Origin: Candidatus Accumulibacter aalborgensis
GTDB lineage: Bacteria; Pseudomonadota; Gammaproteobacteria; Burkholderiales; Rhodocyclaceae
Direction of reading: 5' to 3'
Assembly: GCF_900089955.1 (NCBI RefSeq)
Contig: NZ_FLQX01000117.1
Span: 1 to 64,000, forward strand
DNA length: 64,000 bases
Position numbers and translations under genes: made by a program. Positions 16,921 through 27,069 of the stretch are shown here, in pieces. Every line of letters starts with the position of its first letter. The first letter of the stretch is position 1. The notes under the pieces are model-generated. The model was not told where the DNA came from. It searched no databases and worked only from the letters and a program-made list of their open reading frames with translations.

Positions 16921-19843
16921 GAAGAAGAAGGCTCCGGAGCTGACTTTTCAGCAGCACATCGCGGATTACCTGGTCCGCGAGCACGGCTATGCCGTGCTGG
17001 AGCAGTCCGAGATTACGGACAGCGAGCACTTCATCGCCGAAGACCAGCTCTGGGCCTTCCTCAAAGCCAGCCAGGCCGACACGCTGAAGAAGCTGGTCGA
17101 CGATTACGGCACCGACGCGCGCGAGGAAGTCTTCAAGGCACTGCGCAACGAACTCGAGCACACACCGCTGTGGATGCTCTTCCGCCAGGGCTTGCCGGTA
17201 CGCGGGCTGGAGTTCCGTCTCTTCTATCCGAAGCCACGCTCCGCCGCGAGCGCCGCCGCCACCAAGTACGCCGAGAACCGCATCACCTTCCGACCGCACT
17301 TCTATTTCGGCGACGCGAACCACGAGATTGATTTTGTCCTCTACCTCAACGGCTTGCCCATCGTGGCGATGGAACTGAAGCACGAGGCCAATCAGAACGT
17401 GCATGACGCCGTGGCGCAATTCACCCAGCGCGACCACACACAGAATATTTTCCAGCATCCCTTCCTCTACCTCGCCGCCGACACCAGCGACGCGATGGCC
17501 GCCACCGACCCTCGCCGCGGGCAGAACTTCCGCTGGCACAACAGGGGGCTGACCAACACGCCGACGAATGCCGGCGAGTATCCCGTCGAGTTCCTTTATC
17601 GCGAGGTGCTGTCGCCTGAGCACTTGCTGGAGGCGCTTTCGTTCTTCCTCGTTCGCGTGCCCAAGCGGGAAGCCGAAGACGACAAACCGGCCCGGCCGGC
17701 CTCTACCCTCTTCCCGCGTTATCACCAAAGCCGCCTGGTGCGCCGGGTGGCGGAGGACATCACGGCCCACTTCGCGACGACGGGCGACATCGGTAAAAAG
17801 TATCTCGCCGACCATTCCGCCGGCAGCGGCAAGACGCTATCCATCTGCTGGCTGGCCGACCGGCTGCACAGCCTGTTCAAACCCGGCACCAACGAGAAGC
17901 TGGTGGACATCACCTTCATCCTCACCGATCGAAAATCGCTCGACACGAACATCCGCGAGGACATTGATCAGTTCACCCACCTTGCGGGTGTGGTCGGCAT
18001 CGCGAAAAAAGCCGATGACCTGCCGCGCTTCCTCAGGGAACGGAAATCCATCATCGTCACCACGCAGCAGAAGTTTGCCTGGGTGCTGGAGGAGATTCAG
18101 CAGAACCCGGAATTGAAGACGTTGCGGGTGGCGTTCCTGATCGATGAAGCGCACCGCTCACAGGAAGGCCAGATGGGCGCGGCCATTCGCCTGCCGTTCC
18201 GCAAGGAGAGCGAACCAGACATTGAGGCACCCGAGGAGGATCTCGAAGAGCAGATCGCCAAGGTCATCCGCGAGCATGATCTGAATCAGTTGTTCGTCGC
18301 CTTCACCGCCACACCGGCACCGGTCACTGTGTCGATGTTCGGCAAGCCGTTCGACAGCTACACCGAAGCGGAGGCCATCGCCGAGGGCTACATCGTGGAC
18401 GTCGCGGCGAGCATCATTTCGTACAAGACGCTCTACAATCTGCATTGCCCCATCGTCCCGACAGCGGAAGAGAACGACGGGGAGAAGCTCTACCCCAAGG
18501 GTGTCGTCTCAAGGGCGCTGCAGAACGTGGCGTTTCAGGACGACGGGCTGATCCAGTACAAGGCCGAGGTGATGCTGCGCATCTTCGAGAAAGACGTGCA
18601 GCCGCTCATCGGCGGACGCGCCAAGGCGATGATCGTCACTTCGTCGCGCGTGGCCGGGCTGCGCTATTTCAACATCATCAAGGAGAAACTCAAGGAGCGC
18701 GGCGCCGACTACAAGGTGCTCTTTGCCTTCTCGGATTTCGTCCACCCGCAGACCAACGCTGCGATCAGCGAACACGCCGTCAATGAGTTGCAGACGGGCG
18801 AGTTGATCGAAGACCGCTTCGAGGGCGACGACTACCGTATCATGGTGGTGGCCAACAAATTTCAGACCGGTTTCGACCAGCCCCTGCTTGCCGGCATGTT
18901 CCTCGACAAGCCAGTGCTGGAGCGCAACGCGGTGCAAACGGTCTCGCGGCTGAACCGCTGTCACTCCGGCAAAAAGGATGTGGTGGTCGTGGACTTCACC
19001 AACAACGCCAGACAAATCCTCAAAGCCTTCGCCAGGTATCGCAAGGGAACGCCGTTCGAGCCGGAGGAGCCGGACCAGGAAACCTGCCTGAAACTGCACG
19101 CGGAGATTCTCGCGGCGGGCGTCTTTACCCAGAAGGACGCCGGCGACCTGCTCACCCTGCTCAAGAGCGGGACCGACGCGCAGGTGCAATTCCAGGTGAA
19201 TGCCCTGCGCACGCGCTTTCAGGCGAGGCTCACCGGTTGGGAAGAGCGCAAGGCGTTCGCCTACCTGCTCGCTCGCTTCGTGAAGGGCTTCCATTTCCTC
19301 GCCTGCTTTTTCACCTACCCGCCGGCGGTTCAGGAGTTCGCCACTTTCGCCGACTACGTCGGCCCGCAACTTGTCAAGGCCGGGACCGTTTCGGAACTGA
19401 TGCAGCAGATTCGCGCTACCGTGGTCACCAGGGCGGCGGTGCAGTATCAGGGCGTGATGAACAGCGGCGGCCCGGTGAAGCTACAGCCCGGTACACGGAA
19501 AGGCGGCGCCGGCCCGGTGCCGGTGAAGTCGTCGGTGCAGGACATGATCGCGCAAATCCTTGCCGAACATCAAATCACCGACGACGAAGCGCTCTACATC
19601 CGAGAGGTGACCGAAGAGAAGATCGCCGATCCGGTCATCCGAGCCACCGTCCAGGCGCACCGCGGGAACGTGATCTATCTTGAAGGCCCGTACCACGGAC
19701 AGGTCAACGGCGAGATCCAGACGACCTACAACTCCCGTGGACGCTATGAGGAACTCGCCGACCCGAAATACACCGACACTGGCGGTATCTTCGACATCAT
19801 GGCGGTGACCGTCATCCAGACCCATTTATCCCTGGCTGCCTGA
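16913..19843 (+). CDS. hsdR: Type I restriction endonuclease subunit HsdR
   Basis: 976-residue motor/nuclease subunit that translocates DNA and cuts unmodified sites. The N-terminal PD-(D/E)XK nuclease is visible as EIDFVLYLNG and IVAMELKHE (about residues 137-157). Helicase motifs follow: Walker A SAGSGKT near 302, DEAH in FLIDEAHRSQEG near 411, FTATPAP, and the C-terminal helicase lobe VANKFQTGFDQPLL, TVSRLNRCH. Its ATG overlaps the end of hsdS (ATGGCTAA), so the subunits are translationally coupled. All catalytic motifs are intact, so the system is probably functional despite the debris upstream of hsdS. Confidence 0.95.
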   Translation: MAKKKKAPELTFQQHIADYLVREHGYAVLEQSEITDSEHFIAEDQLWAFLKASQADTLKKLVDDYGTDAREEVFKALRNELEHTPLWMLFRQGLPVRGLEFRLFYPKPRSAASAAATKYAENRITFRPHFYFGDANHEIDFVLYLNGLPIVAMELKHEANQNVHDAVAQFTQRDHTQNIFQHPFLYLAADTSDAMAATDPRRGQNFRWHNRGLTNTPTNAGEYPVEFLYREVLSPEHLLEALSFFLVRVPKREAEDDKPARPASTLFPRYHQSRLVRRVAEDITAHFATTGDIGKKYLADHSAGSGKTLSICWLADRLHSLFKPGTNEKLVDITFILTDRKSLDTNIREDIDQFTHLAGVVGIAKKADDLPRFLRERKSIIVTTQQKFAWVLEEIQQNPELKTLRVAFLIDEAHRSQEGQMGAAIRLPFRKESEPDIEAPEEDLEEQIAKVIREHDLNQLFVAFTATPAPVTVSMFGKPFDSYTEAEAIAEGYIVDVAASIISYKTLYNLHCPIVPTAEENDGEKLYPKGVVSRALQNVAFQDDGLIQYKAEVMLRIFEKDVQPLIGGRAKAMIVTSSRVAGLRYFNIIKEKLKERGADYKVLFAFSDFVHPQTNAAISEHAVNELQTGELIEDRFEGDDYRIMVVANKFQTGFDQPLLAGMFLDKPVLERNAVQTVSRLNRCHSGKKDVVVVDFTNNARQILKAFARYRKGTPFEPEEPDQETCLKLHAEILAAGVFTQKDAGDLLTLLKSGTDAQVQFQVNALRTRFQARLTGWEERKAFAYLLARFVKGFHFLACFFTYPPAVQEFATFADYVGPQLVKAGTVSELMQQIRATVVTRAAVQYQGVMNSGGPVKLQPGTRKGGAGPVPVKSSVQDMIAQILAEHQITDDEALYIREVTEEKIADPVIRATVQAHRGNVIYLEGPYHGQVNGEIQTTYNSRGRYEELADPKYTDTGGIFDIMAVTVIQTHLSLAA

Positions 19844-19874
19844 GGCCATGACTTTGCCGGACACCCCCAAGCCC

Positions 19875-20027
19875 TCAGTTTGGGCTGAGCACAGTCACTT
19901 GTGTTCGCCCTAACAGCTTCTTGAAATCGGCGTCGAAGGTGACCAGATGTTCGCCGAGTTGTATGACTGCCGCTGCGAGCCATGCGTCCGGGATGTCGTT
20001 GGCGGACAACTGCTCGCGGCGCGGCAA
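19875..20027 (-). pseudogene. C-terminal remnant of a VapC-type PIN-domain toxin
   Basis: Fifty codons on the minus strand read LPRREQLSANDIPDAWLAAA, then VTFDADFKKLLGR and VTVLSPN. This is the end of a PIN domain, with the conserved NDIPDAWLAA and VTFDADF. An in-frame TGA at 20028-20030 precedes it and no N-terminal half or antitoxin is present. It lies between hsdR and the oxidoreductase, marking the edge of the accessory region. Confidence 0.75.
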
Positions 20028-20037
20028 TCAATACTGC

Positions 20038-22116
20038 CTAAGCGCTGGCGACTTCGACCAGGCAATCGTAAAACGTCGCTCCGCCCCCCATGTCCGTGAG
20101 CGCCTGGCTGGTCACCTGGTTGCAGTTGCGTCCGTCGGGCGACAGCTTGCGCCACCAGATCGAGGTGGCCATGGCGACGCCCGGTCGCACCCGGTCGGTG
20201 ACCACGGCGCGGGCGTGAAATTCGCCGCGTCGGTTGAAGATGCGCACCGGGCTGGCGTCGACAATGCCGCGTGCCGAGGCGTCGGCTGGGTGAAGATGGA
20301 CTGCGGGTGACCTTTCCTGCGCCAGAAAGCGCGGCGAGTTGGCAAAGCTGGTGTTCAGGAAGTTGCGCGCCGGCGGGGTGATCAGCGCCAGCGGGAACTC
20401 GGCCGCCAGCGGGCTTTGCCGCCACTCGCGCGGGGCGATGAAATCAGGAAGCGGGTCGAGGCCTTCACGAGCCAGCGATTGGCTGTAGAACTCGCACTTG
20501 CCGGAAGGCGTCGGGAAGCCGCCGTCGGCGAACGGTGCCGCGCCGCGCGGCAGGTTCAGGCGCGCGTGGCCGTCGGCCTTGAGCTGTTCCCAGGACAGGC
20601 CGGACAGACGCGGGTCGTCCCAGTCGAAGGCCTGGCGGCACAAATCGTCGTCACTGTCGGCAAAACACGCTTCCGTAAAGCCCATCCGTCGAGCCAGGCG
20701 GCGAAACAGTTCGGTGTTCGGCAGCGCCTCGCCAAGCGGATCGATGGCCGGCCGATTGACCTGCACAAACAGATGTCCGTACGACTTGTGGATGTCGAGC
20801 TGTTCCATGTGGCTGGGGGCCGGCAACACGATGTCTGCGTAGTCGGCGGTATCGGTCTGGAAAAGGTCGTGGACGACGGTGAACAGATCCTCGCGGGCGA
20901 AGCCGCGCACCACCTCGGCCGACTGCGGGGCGATTGCCACCGGGTTGCTGTTGTAGACGAACAGCGCCTTGATCGGCGGTTGCGCTTGCAGCAGGTCGCC
21001 GCCGATGGTGCTCATGTTGATCGTTCGCGGCGCCGGGCTGGGCATCAGGTCCGGTCGTTCGAGGGCGGCGGTGGCGACCGGATAGTTGCCTGAGGTCGAC
21101 AGCAGGACGCCGCCGGCAGGGTGCCGCCAGGCGCCGATCAGCGCCGGCAGGCAGGCGACCGTGCGCAAGGCCATACCGCCGCCGGCGGTACGGTTGATGC
21201 CGTAGTTGGTGCGGATCGCTGCCGGGCGAGTCGTGCCGTAGTCGTGCGCCAGGTTCTCCACTTCGGCTTCACTGATGCCGCAGATCGCCGCCACCCGCGC
21301 CGGCGAGTATTGCCGGGCGCGTTCGCTGAGGGCGTCGAAGCCCAGCGTGTGGCGGGCGATGTAATCATGATCGACGAGCGCGTCGCGGATCAGCACGTGC
21401 ATCAGCCCGAGCGTCAGCGCGCTGTCGGTACCTGGCAGTAGAGCGATGTGCTGGTCGCACTTGTCGGCGGTTGCCGTGCGGCAGGGATCGATGGCGATCA
21501 GGCGCGCGCCGCGCCTCTTCGCCTCTTGCGCCAGCCGCCAGAAGTGCAGGTTGGAGACGACGCTGTTCGTTCCCCACAGGATGATCAGCCGTGAATCGAC
21601 GACATTCTCGGCGTCGAAACCGATGCTGCCGCCGATCGTTGCCCGGTAGCCCATCGCGCCGGCGGTGGAGCAGATCGTCCGGTCGAGTTGTGCGGCGCCG
21701 AGACGGTGGAAGAAACGACGGTCCATCGAGCCGTAGCCGAGCAGGCCGGAGTTGCCGGCGTAGCTGTAGGGCACGATCGCTTCGGCGCCATCTTCGGCGG
21801 CGATGCGGTGGAAGCGCTCGGCAATCGTCGCCAGAGCCTCGTCCCAGGAGATGCGCTCGAAGCTCACGCCCGGGCCTTTGGCGCCGACGCGACGCAGCGG
21901 GTAGAGCAGGCGGTCGCGGTGATAGATGCGCTCGGGGTAGAAAGCGACCTTGGTGCATAGCACGCCGGCAGTTGGCGGGTGATCGGAGGCGCCGGCGACC
22001 TTGATCACGCGGCCGTCGCTGACGGTCACTTCGAGGGCGCAGGTATCCGGGCAGTCGTGTGGGCAGGCGCCGCGCACGATAGTCCTGGCGGCCGGTGTCG
22101 AGGCAGGTGTGGTCAT
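20038..22116 (-). CDS. Molybdopterin-dependent oxidoreductase (BisC/formate dehydrogenase-like family)
   Basis: 692-residue molybdenum enzyme of the DMSO reductase superfamily. An N-terminal 4Fe-4S site is formed by Cys18, Cys22 and Cys26 (CPHDCPDTC) plus a later cysteine in GVLCTK. The molybdopterin domain follows (GNSGLLGYGSMDRRFF, LIILWGTN, LLPGTDSALTLGLMHVLI) with a C-terminal dinucleotide-binding domain. There is no Tat signal, so it should be cytoplasmic. Neither a quinol-linked partner nor an electron-transfer subunit is adjacent, so the substrate is unknown. It is monocistronic on the minus strand. Confidence 0.88.
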   Translation of the reverse strand: MTTPASTPAARTIVRGACPHDCPDTCALEVTVSDGRVIKVAGASDHPPTAGVLCTKVAFYPERIYHRDRLLYPLRRVGAKGPGVSFERISWDEALATIAERFHRIAAEDGAEAIVPYSYAGNSGLLGYGSMDRRFFHRLGAAQLDRTICSTAGAMGYRATIGGSIGFDAENVVDSRLIILWGTNSVVSNLHFWRLAQEAKRRGARLIAIDPCRTATADKCDQHIALLPGTDSALTLGLMHVLIRDALVDHDYIARHTLGFDALSERARQYSPARVAAICGISEAEVENLAHDYGTTRPAAIRTNYGINRTAGGGMALRTVACLPALIGAWRHPAGGVLLSTSGNYPVATAALERPDLMPSPAPRTINMSTIGGDLLQAQPPIKALFVYNSNPVAIAPQSAEVVRGFAREDLFTVVHDLFQTDTADYADIVLPAPSHMEQLDIHKSYGHLFVQVNRPAIDPLGEALPNTELFRRLARRMGFTEACFADSDDDLCRQAFDWDDPRLSGLSWEQLKADGHARLNLPRGAAPFADGGFPTPSGKCEFYSQSLAREGLDPLPDFIAPREWRQSPLAAEFPLALITPPARNFLNTSFANSPRFLAQERSPAVHLHPADASARGIVDASPVRIFNRRGEFHARAVVTDRVRPGVAMATSIWWRKLSPDGRNCNQVTSQALTDMGGGATFYDCLVEVASA

Positions 22117-22210
22117 GGCGTGTCCCGAGCTGGTGTGGATGGCGAGAAGATAGCAGTTTACCTGCTCTTCCGGTGCTCTTCGCTGCTCAGTGAACGCTCT
22201 GCAGGGCGCG

Positions 22211-22216
22211 TATAAT
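22211..22216 (+). promoter_or_regulatory. TATAAT -10 element upstream of the DUF3460 gene
   Basis: A perfect TATAAT lies 64 bases before the ATG at 22275. The -35 region (GTGAAC near 22190) is weak. Confidence 0.5.
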
Positions 22217-22274
22217 CATGTTTTTGTTCGCGCGAGATCCGCGGAAACCTGTTTTTTCTTTGGGAGTAGGCCAG

Positions 22275-22472
22275 ATGGCTTTGTACGAATCCGAGCACAC
22301 CAAGTTCATGCGCGAGATGATGGGTCAGCACCCGGAATGGCTTGAGGACCAGCGCCGGGGCCGGGCAATCTGGTGGGACAGGAAGGTCGATCTGAACGAG
22401 CAGAAGGCACGCCGGGAATCGACTGAAGCACATCGTTCGTATCCCTACGATGTGAATTTCGAACAGCAGTAA
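22275..22472 (+). CDS. DUF3460 family small protein
   Basis: 65-residue protein of unknown function typical of betaproteobacteria. It begins MALYESEHTKFMREM and continues HPEWLEDQRRGRAIWWDRKV, the conserved core of the family, with a hydrophilic C-terminus. ATG at 22275 follows GGGAG and a TATAAT promoter; the more upstream start at 22218 would add residues unlike the family. It is monocistronic and convergent with the acyl-CoA synthetase/GNAT gene. Confidence 0.88.
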   Translation: MALYESEHTKFMREMMGQHPEWLEDQRRGRAIWWDRKVDLNEQKARRESTEAHRSYPYDVNFEQQ

Positions 22473-22625
22473 GCGAGCGGCGGTTTGCTCGACGGCCGGG
22501 CGTTTCTTCGTTCCTCGCCCTGCCGCCTTCTTTTATGAAAGTCGCGCGGGCTTGGGCGGGGCCGAAGACTTTGGCTCCGCTTGACTTGGCGCGTTGCCTG
22601 TTTCCCCGGCCCCTGAAGGCTTTGT

Positions 22626-25316
22626 CTAGTTGTTCAACGGCTTGACGACCCGCTTGACGGCCGGGTCGTCGGGGTGGGGATGAATCGTGAATCCGAGTCT
22701 GGTCATCAGATTGAACATCTTGGTGTTCATCGACAGCACGTCGCCGACAACCGTCCGATAGCCCTTGACGCGCGCGCAGTCGATCAGTGCGCTCATCAGC
22801 TTGCGGCCGACGCCATGCTTTTGCCAGTCATCAGCAATGGCCAGGGCAAACTCGACCGACTCCCCGTCCGGGTTGGCGACATAGCGTGCGACACCAATCT
22901 GGATTTCCTTTCCTTCCTCATCGAGAAGTGTCGCCACCAGAGCCATTTCGCGGTCGTAGTCGATCTGGGTGAAGCGTACCAGCATGGCTTGCGTCAGTTC
23001 GCGGATGGTATCCATGAAGCGGTAATACCTGCTTTCGTCGGACATCCCGTGGACGAAAGCCTTTTCACGCTCGGCGTCTTCCGGGCGGATCGGGCGGATG
23101 GTCACCACTCGACCATCAGGCAGTTCCCAGTCCTGAATCAGATGAACCGGGTAGGGGTGGATGGCCATGTGAGAATACCGATCGCCCGACGCAGCCGCAT
23201 GATCGATCACGATGCGAGCGTCGGCTGCGATGGCGCCGTTCTCGTCGACGATCAGCGGATTCAGATCGAGTTCCTGCAGCCAGGGCAGTTCGCAGATCAT
23301 TTGCGAAACGTGCAGCAGCACTTCTTCGAGCGCTTCCAGGTTGACTGGTGGCATGTTGCGAAACTCGCCGAGCAGTTTCGAGGCGCGCGTCGAAGCAATC
23401 AGGTCGCGCGCCAGAAAGCGGTTCAGCGGCGGCAGGGCGACGGCCCGGTCGCTGAACACTTCGACCTCGGTGCCACCAGCGCCGAAAGTGATGATCGGGC
23501 CAAAAACACGATCCCGGGTGACGCCGATCATCAACTCGCGGCCGTTCGGGCGCGCCAGGTAAGGCTCGATCGACAGGCCATTGATGCGTGCGGTCGGGTG
23601 CCGTTTCTTGACCGTCTCTATGATGTCGTGATACGCGTTGCGGACCGACGGAGCATTGGTGATGTTCAGCCGCACGCCGCCTACGTCGCTCTTGTGGATG
23701 ATGTCGGGCGAGTCGATTTTCATGGCGATCGGAAAACCGATCTGTTCCGCCAGCAATAGCGCCTCGGTTGGCGTGTGCGCGACCATGGTTTGCGCGACCG
23801 GAATGCGGAAGGCGCGCAGGATGGCCTTTGATTCCATTTCGGAGAGGATCTTGCGGCGTTCCTGCAATACGGCCTCGATCAACATCTTGGCGCCTTCGGT
23901 TTCCGGGCGCGCATGCTTGGACAAGGGTGCCGGTGTCTGCAGGAGGAGTTTCTGGTTCCAGTAATAAGTGGAGATATGAAAGTAGAGTTCGATCGCCGTT
24001 TCCGGCATGCGGAAAGCGGGAATGCCGGACGCTTCCATCAGCGCGCGGGCCTCATGGACCTGTTCCTCGCCCATCCAGCAGGCGAGAATCGGCTTGGCGG
24101 TCAGGAGATCGACTTCGATCACCGCCTTGGCGACTTCCATCGGTTGCGTCATGGCCTGTGGCGAAAGCATGACCAGTACGCCGTCGACTTCCGGGTCTTC
24201 GGCGACGGCAAGAATCGCGTCGTGATAGCGTTTCGGCGTCGCATCACCCTCGATGTCCACCGGATTGCGTTGTGACCAGGTTGGCGGCATCGCGGCGTTG
24301 AGCGTCTGGATGGTGCTGGCCGACAACTCAGCCAGTGGAATGTCGAGATCGCCTGCGCGGTCGGCGGCCATTGCGCCCGGTCCGCCACCATTGGTGATGA
24401 TCGCCAGCCGTTTCCCTTGCGGGCGGAACTTCGAGGCCAGCGCCTTGGCGGCGTAAAACAACTGACCGATGTTCTTGACGCGGACGACACCGGCCCGGCG
24501 GACGGCGGCCTCGAAAACGATATCGGAACCGGCAGCCATTCCCGAGTGCGTTTCGACGGCCGCCAGTCCACCCGCGTGGCGGCCGGCCTTGAGCAGGACG
24601 ATCGGCTTGATGCGCGCGGCCGAGCGCAGCGCGCTCATGAAACGGCGGGCATCACGGATGCCTTCGACGTAGAGCAGAATGTAGTGGGTGAGGTTGTCGT
24701 AAATCAGGTAATCGAGGATCTCGCCGAAATCGACATCCGCAGTGCCGCCCAGCGAGATGACGCTGGAAAAGCCGATGCGGTTGCTGGTCGCCCAGTCGAG
24801 AACGGCTGAGCAGATCGCCCCTGATTGCGACACCAGCGCCAGATTGCCGACGTGGGCATGGACGTGGGCAAAGGTAGCGTTCAGGCCGAGGGTTGGGCGA
24901 ATGATTCCCAGACAGTTCGGGCCCAGGAGGCGGACACCGTAACTGCGAGCAATTTCCATCATCTTGCGTTCGAGTGCGGCCCCCGAGTGGCCCGCTTCGG
25001 CAAAACCGGAGGTGATCACGATGGCGTTCTTGACGCCGCTGCGTCCGCATTGCTCGATGATTTTGGGGACCGTCTGTGGTCGCGTGACGACGACGGCCAT
25101 TTCAACGCGGGCACTGATCTCTTCGATCGACTTGTACGCCTGCACGCCCTGGATCGTGTCGTGCGCGGTATTGATCGGATAGAGGCGTCCTTTGTAGCCC
25201 GAATCGAGAATGTTTTTGAAGAGGACATTGCCGACCGAGTTCTCGCGGTCGGAAGCGCCGATGACGGCGACTGACTTGGGTTCAAACAGAGTGGTGAGGT
25301 AGTGATGTTCTAACAT
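22626..25316 (-). CDS. Acyl-CoA synthetase (NDP-forming)-like protein fused to a GNAT acetyltransferase (Pat-like)
   Basis: 896-residue fusion. Order: CoA-binding domain (FEPKSVAVIGASDRENSVGN), succinyl-CoA-ligase-like domains (LVSQSGAICSAVLDW, ITNGGGPGAMAADRAGDL), an ATP-grasp domain (about residues 490-700), and a C-terminal GNAT domain (about 735-890, HGVGRKLMSALIDCARVKGY). The architecture matches protein acetyltransferases of the Pat/Pka type, which acetylate lysines such as that of acetyl-CoA synthetase. ATG at 25316 is chosen, with GAGGTGA eight bases upstream, over a GTG at 25328. It could instead act as an acyl-CoA synthetase; catalytic details were not checked. Confidence 0.85.
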   Translation of the reverse strand: MLEHHYLTTLFEPKSVAVIGASDRENSVGNVLFKNILDSGYKGRLYPINTAHDTIQGVQAYKSIEEISARVEMAVVVTRPQTVPKIIEQCGRSGVKNAIVITSGFAEAGHSGAALERKMMEIARSYGVRLLGPNCLGIIRPTLGLNATFAHVHAHVGNLALVSQSGAICSAVLDWATSNRIGFSSVISLGGTADVDFGEILDYLIYDNLTHYILLYVEGIRDARRFMSALRSAARIKPIVLLKAGRHAGGLAAVETHSGMAAGSDIVFEAAVRRAGVVRVKNIGQLFYAAKALASKFRPQGKRLAIITNGGGPGAMAADRAGDLDIPLAELSASTIQTLNAAMPPTWSQRNPVDIEGDATPKRYHDAILAVAEDPEVDGVLVMLSPQAMTQPMEVAKAVIEVDLLTAKPILACWMGEEQVHEARALMEASGIPAFRMPETAIELYFHISTYYWNQKLLLQTPAPLSKHARPETEGAKMLIEAVLQERRKILSEMESKAILRAFRIPVAQTMVAHTPTEALLLAEQIGFPIAMKIDSPDIIHKSDVGGVRLNITNAPSVRNAYHDIIETVKKRHPTARINGLSIEPYLARPNGRELMIGVTRDRVFGPIITFGAGGTEVEVFSDRAVALPPLNRFLARDLIASTRASKLLGEFRNMPPVNLEALEEVLLHVSQMICELPWLQELDLNPLIVDENGAIAADARIVIDHAAASGDRYSHMAIHPYPVHLIQDWELPDGRVVTIRPIRPEDAEREKAFVHGMSDESRYYRFMDTIRELTQAMLVRFTQIDYDREMALVATLLDEEGKEIQIGVARYVANPDGESVEFALAIADDWQKHGVGRKLMSALIDCARVKGYRTVVGDVLSMNTKMFNLMTRLGFTIHPHPDDPAVKRVVKPLNN

Positions 25317-25468
25317 GATGAGTGTCACCTCTTGTGTGCGAGGTGCGGGGCAGGTGGATGTTGCACCGCATCAATTTACCACAGATGGTCCAGAAAGTCT
25401 CTTCAAGGGAAGGCGCCAATGACCCTTGCGGAAAGTACCGTCCGAGGCGCACTGCCCGCTGCCGGCGC

Positions 25469-25915
25469 TTACCCGGTCGCTGTCGAACAGCCGGCGGCGA
25501 GAACGCTGTCGATCCGGATATCGGATTGCAGGGTGCGGTACATCGGGCATTTCTTGGCGATCGCCAGTAGCCCGCTACGCTGTTCGGCGGTCAGATCGCC
25601 TTCCAGGGTGATCGTCCGCGAGATTCGATCGACCTTGCCGTGTCCCTCCATTTCGATCCTGTCGTGCGCCAACTCGACGCTGACCCCGGTGAGCGGGAGC
25701 TTTTTCCGCTCGGCGTACATGCGCAGGGTGATCGAAGTACAGGCTCCGAGGCTGGCAAGCAGAAAGTCGAAGGGCGCCGGGCCGGCATCGGCGCCGCCCA
25801 TCGCGACCGGCTCATCGGCCACTAGACGGTGCCGGCCAACCTGAATGGCTTGCTGGTACGGTCCCCGCCCGTTCTCGCTGACGATGACGGGTTGATGATG
25901 CTTGTCTTGTGCCAT
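25469..25915 (-). CDS. OsmC family protein
   Basis: 148-residue OsmC/Ohr-fold protein. The two conserved redox cysteines are visible in LLASLGACTSITLRMYAERK and AIAKKCPMYRTL. Family members reduce organic hydroperoxides or help in osmotic stress. GGAG precedes the ATG at 25915; an in-frame upstream ATG at 25945 is less likely. It lies about 70 bases from the selU end on the same strand and may be cotranscribed with selU. Confidence 0.88.
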   Translation of the reverse strand: MAQDKHHQPVIVSENGRGPYQQAIQVGRHRLVADEPVAMGGADAGPAPFDFLLASLGACTSITLRMYAERKKLPLTGVSVELAHDRIEMEGHGKVDRISRTITLEGDLTAEQRSGLLAIAKKCPMYRTLQSDIRIDSVLAAGCSTATG

Positions 25916-25987
25916 GAACTGATCTCCAGACGATCCGCGCATCATAAAGGAAGGACGGCAGCACAGGACAACTTCTTTTCAGAATGA

Positions 25988-27040
25988 TCAGCGAGAGCAA
26001 ACCCGGCGCGCGACCGCTTCAATTCCGGCCGGCGTCAGGTCGTCGGTGACCTGGTTTTGCGGCGACTCGAATCCGGCGTAGTTGCGACTCTGCGAGCGGC
26101 TGTAGAGCGGGTCATAGTGCTGTTCGAGCAGTTCAGTCACCAGTGGGCGCCACTGGCCGGCGAGTGCATAGTCTCGCCAGCGCAGGAACGTTTCGCTGCT
26201 GTGCAGACCGTGCAGTGGCTGCAGGCAGGTGTTGAGCCACTCGGGCGCGGCCAGGAAATAGTCGTAATCGCGCAGCAGGAAATCGACCCGCGCGCCGAAA
26301 GACGCTTCAATGTTCACGCATTCGCCGGCGCGCATGGTTTCGATCAGCGCCGTCGGCAGGTGCAAGGACCCGATCTTGCGGCTTTCCGCTTCGACATACA
26401 CCGGACGCTGGCGGTCGAAGCCGTACACTGCGGTCAGCAAACGGGACTCGAACATCTTCTGGGATGGCTGCGGCGAGTGCGGCAGGACGCCGAGCACGGA
26501 ACCCTTGTGGCAGGCGATCTCCTCGAGGTCGAGGATCTGTTCTCCGAGCTTCCCGATGGCCTGCAGGATGCGGCTCTTGCCACTGCCGGTCGCCCCGCAG
26601 ATGACCTTGAGCCGCAATTGCCGGGGCTCTTCCGACAGACTCTCGATGACCAGCCGGCGATACGTCCGGTAGCCTCCCTCGAGCTGCTGGGCATCCCAGC
26701 CGATGCGCCGGAAGACGTAGGTCATCGAGCCGCTGCGCTGGCCGCCGCGCCAGCAGACGATCAGAGGTTGCCAGTGCTTCGGGCGATCGAGAAACCTGGC
26801 CTGCAGATGTTTGGCAATGTTTTCGGCCACGTGCGCCGCACCGACCTTCTTTGCGGCAAAGGGCGAGACCTGTTTGTAGAGGGTGCCGACTTCAATCCGT
26901 TGCTGGTCGTCGAGCACCGGGCAGTTGATCGACCCTGGAATGTGGTCGTCGGCAAACTCGGCCGGCGAGCGAACGTCGATGATCTCGTCGAAGGAAGAAA
27001 GCTCGTTGATCCGCTCGACGGTCGCGATGTCATGTTTCAT
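25988..27040 (-). CDS. selU: tRNA 2-selenouridine synthase
   Basis: SelU/MnmH replaces 2-thiouridine with 2-selenouridine at the wobble position of some tRNAs, using selenophosphate. 350 residues: an N-terminal rhodanese domain with catalytic Cys96 in VCWRGGQRSGSM, then a P-loop domain with Walker A GATGSGKS at about 149-156. The start chosen is ATG 27040; ATG 27049 is also possible. No selD is in the window, so the selenium donor enzyme must be encoded elsewhere if SelU is active. Confidence 0.93.
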   Translation of the reverse strand: MKHDIATVERINELSSFDEIIDVRSPAEFADDHIPGSINCPVLDDQQRIEVGTLYKQVSPFAAKKVGAAHVAENIAKHLQARFLDRPKHWQPLIVCWRGGQRSGSMTYVFRRIGWDAQQLEGGYRTYRRLVIESLSEEPRQLRLKVICGATGSGKSRILQAIGKLGEQILDLEEIACHKGSVLGVLPHSPQPSQKMFESRLLTAVYGFDRQRPVYVEAESRKIGSLHLPTALIETMRAGECVNIEASFGARVDFLLRDYDYFLAAPEWLNTCLQPLHGLHSSETFLRWRDYALAGQWRPLVTELLEQHYDPLYSRSQSRNYAGFESPQNQVTDDLTPAGIEAVARRVCSR

Positions 27041-27069
27041 GCCCGGCAAGCCCCTTGGTCAACAGTTCA

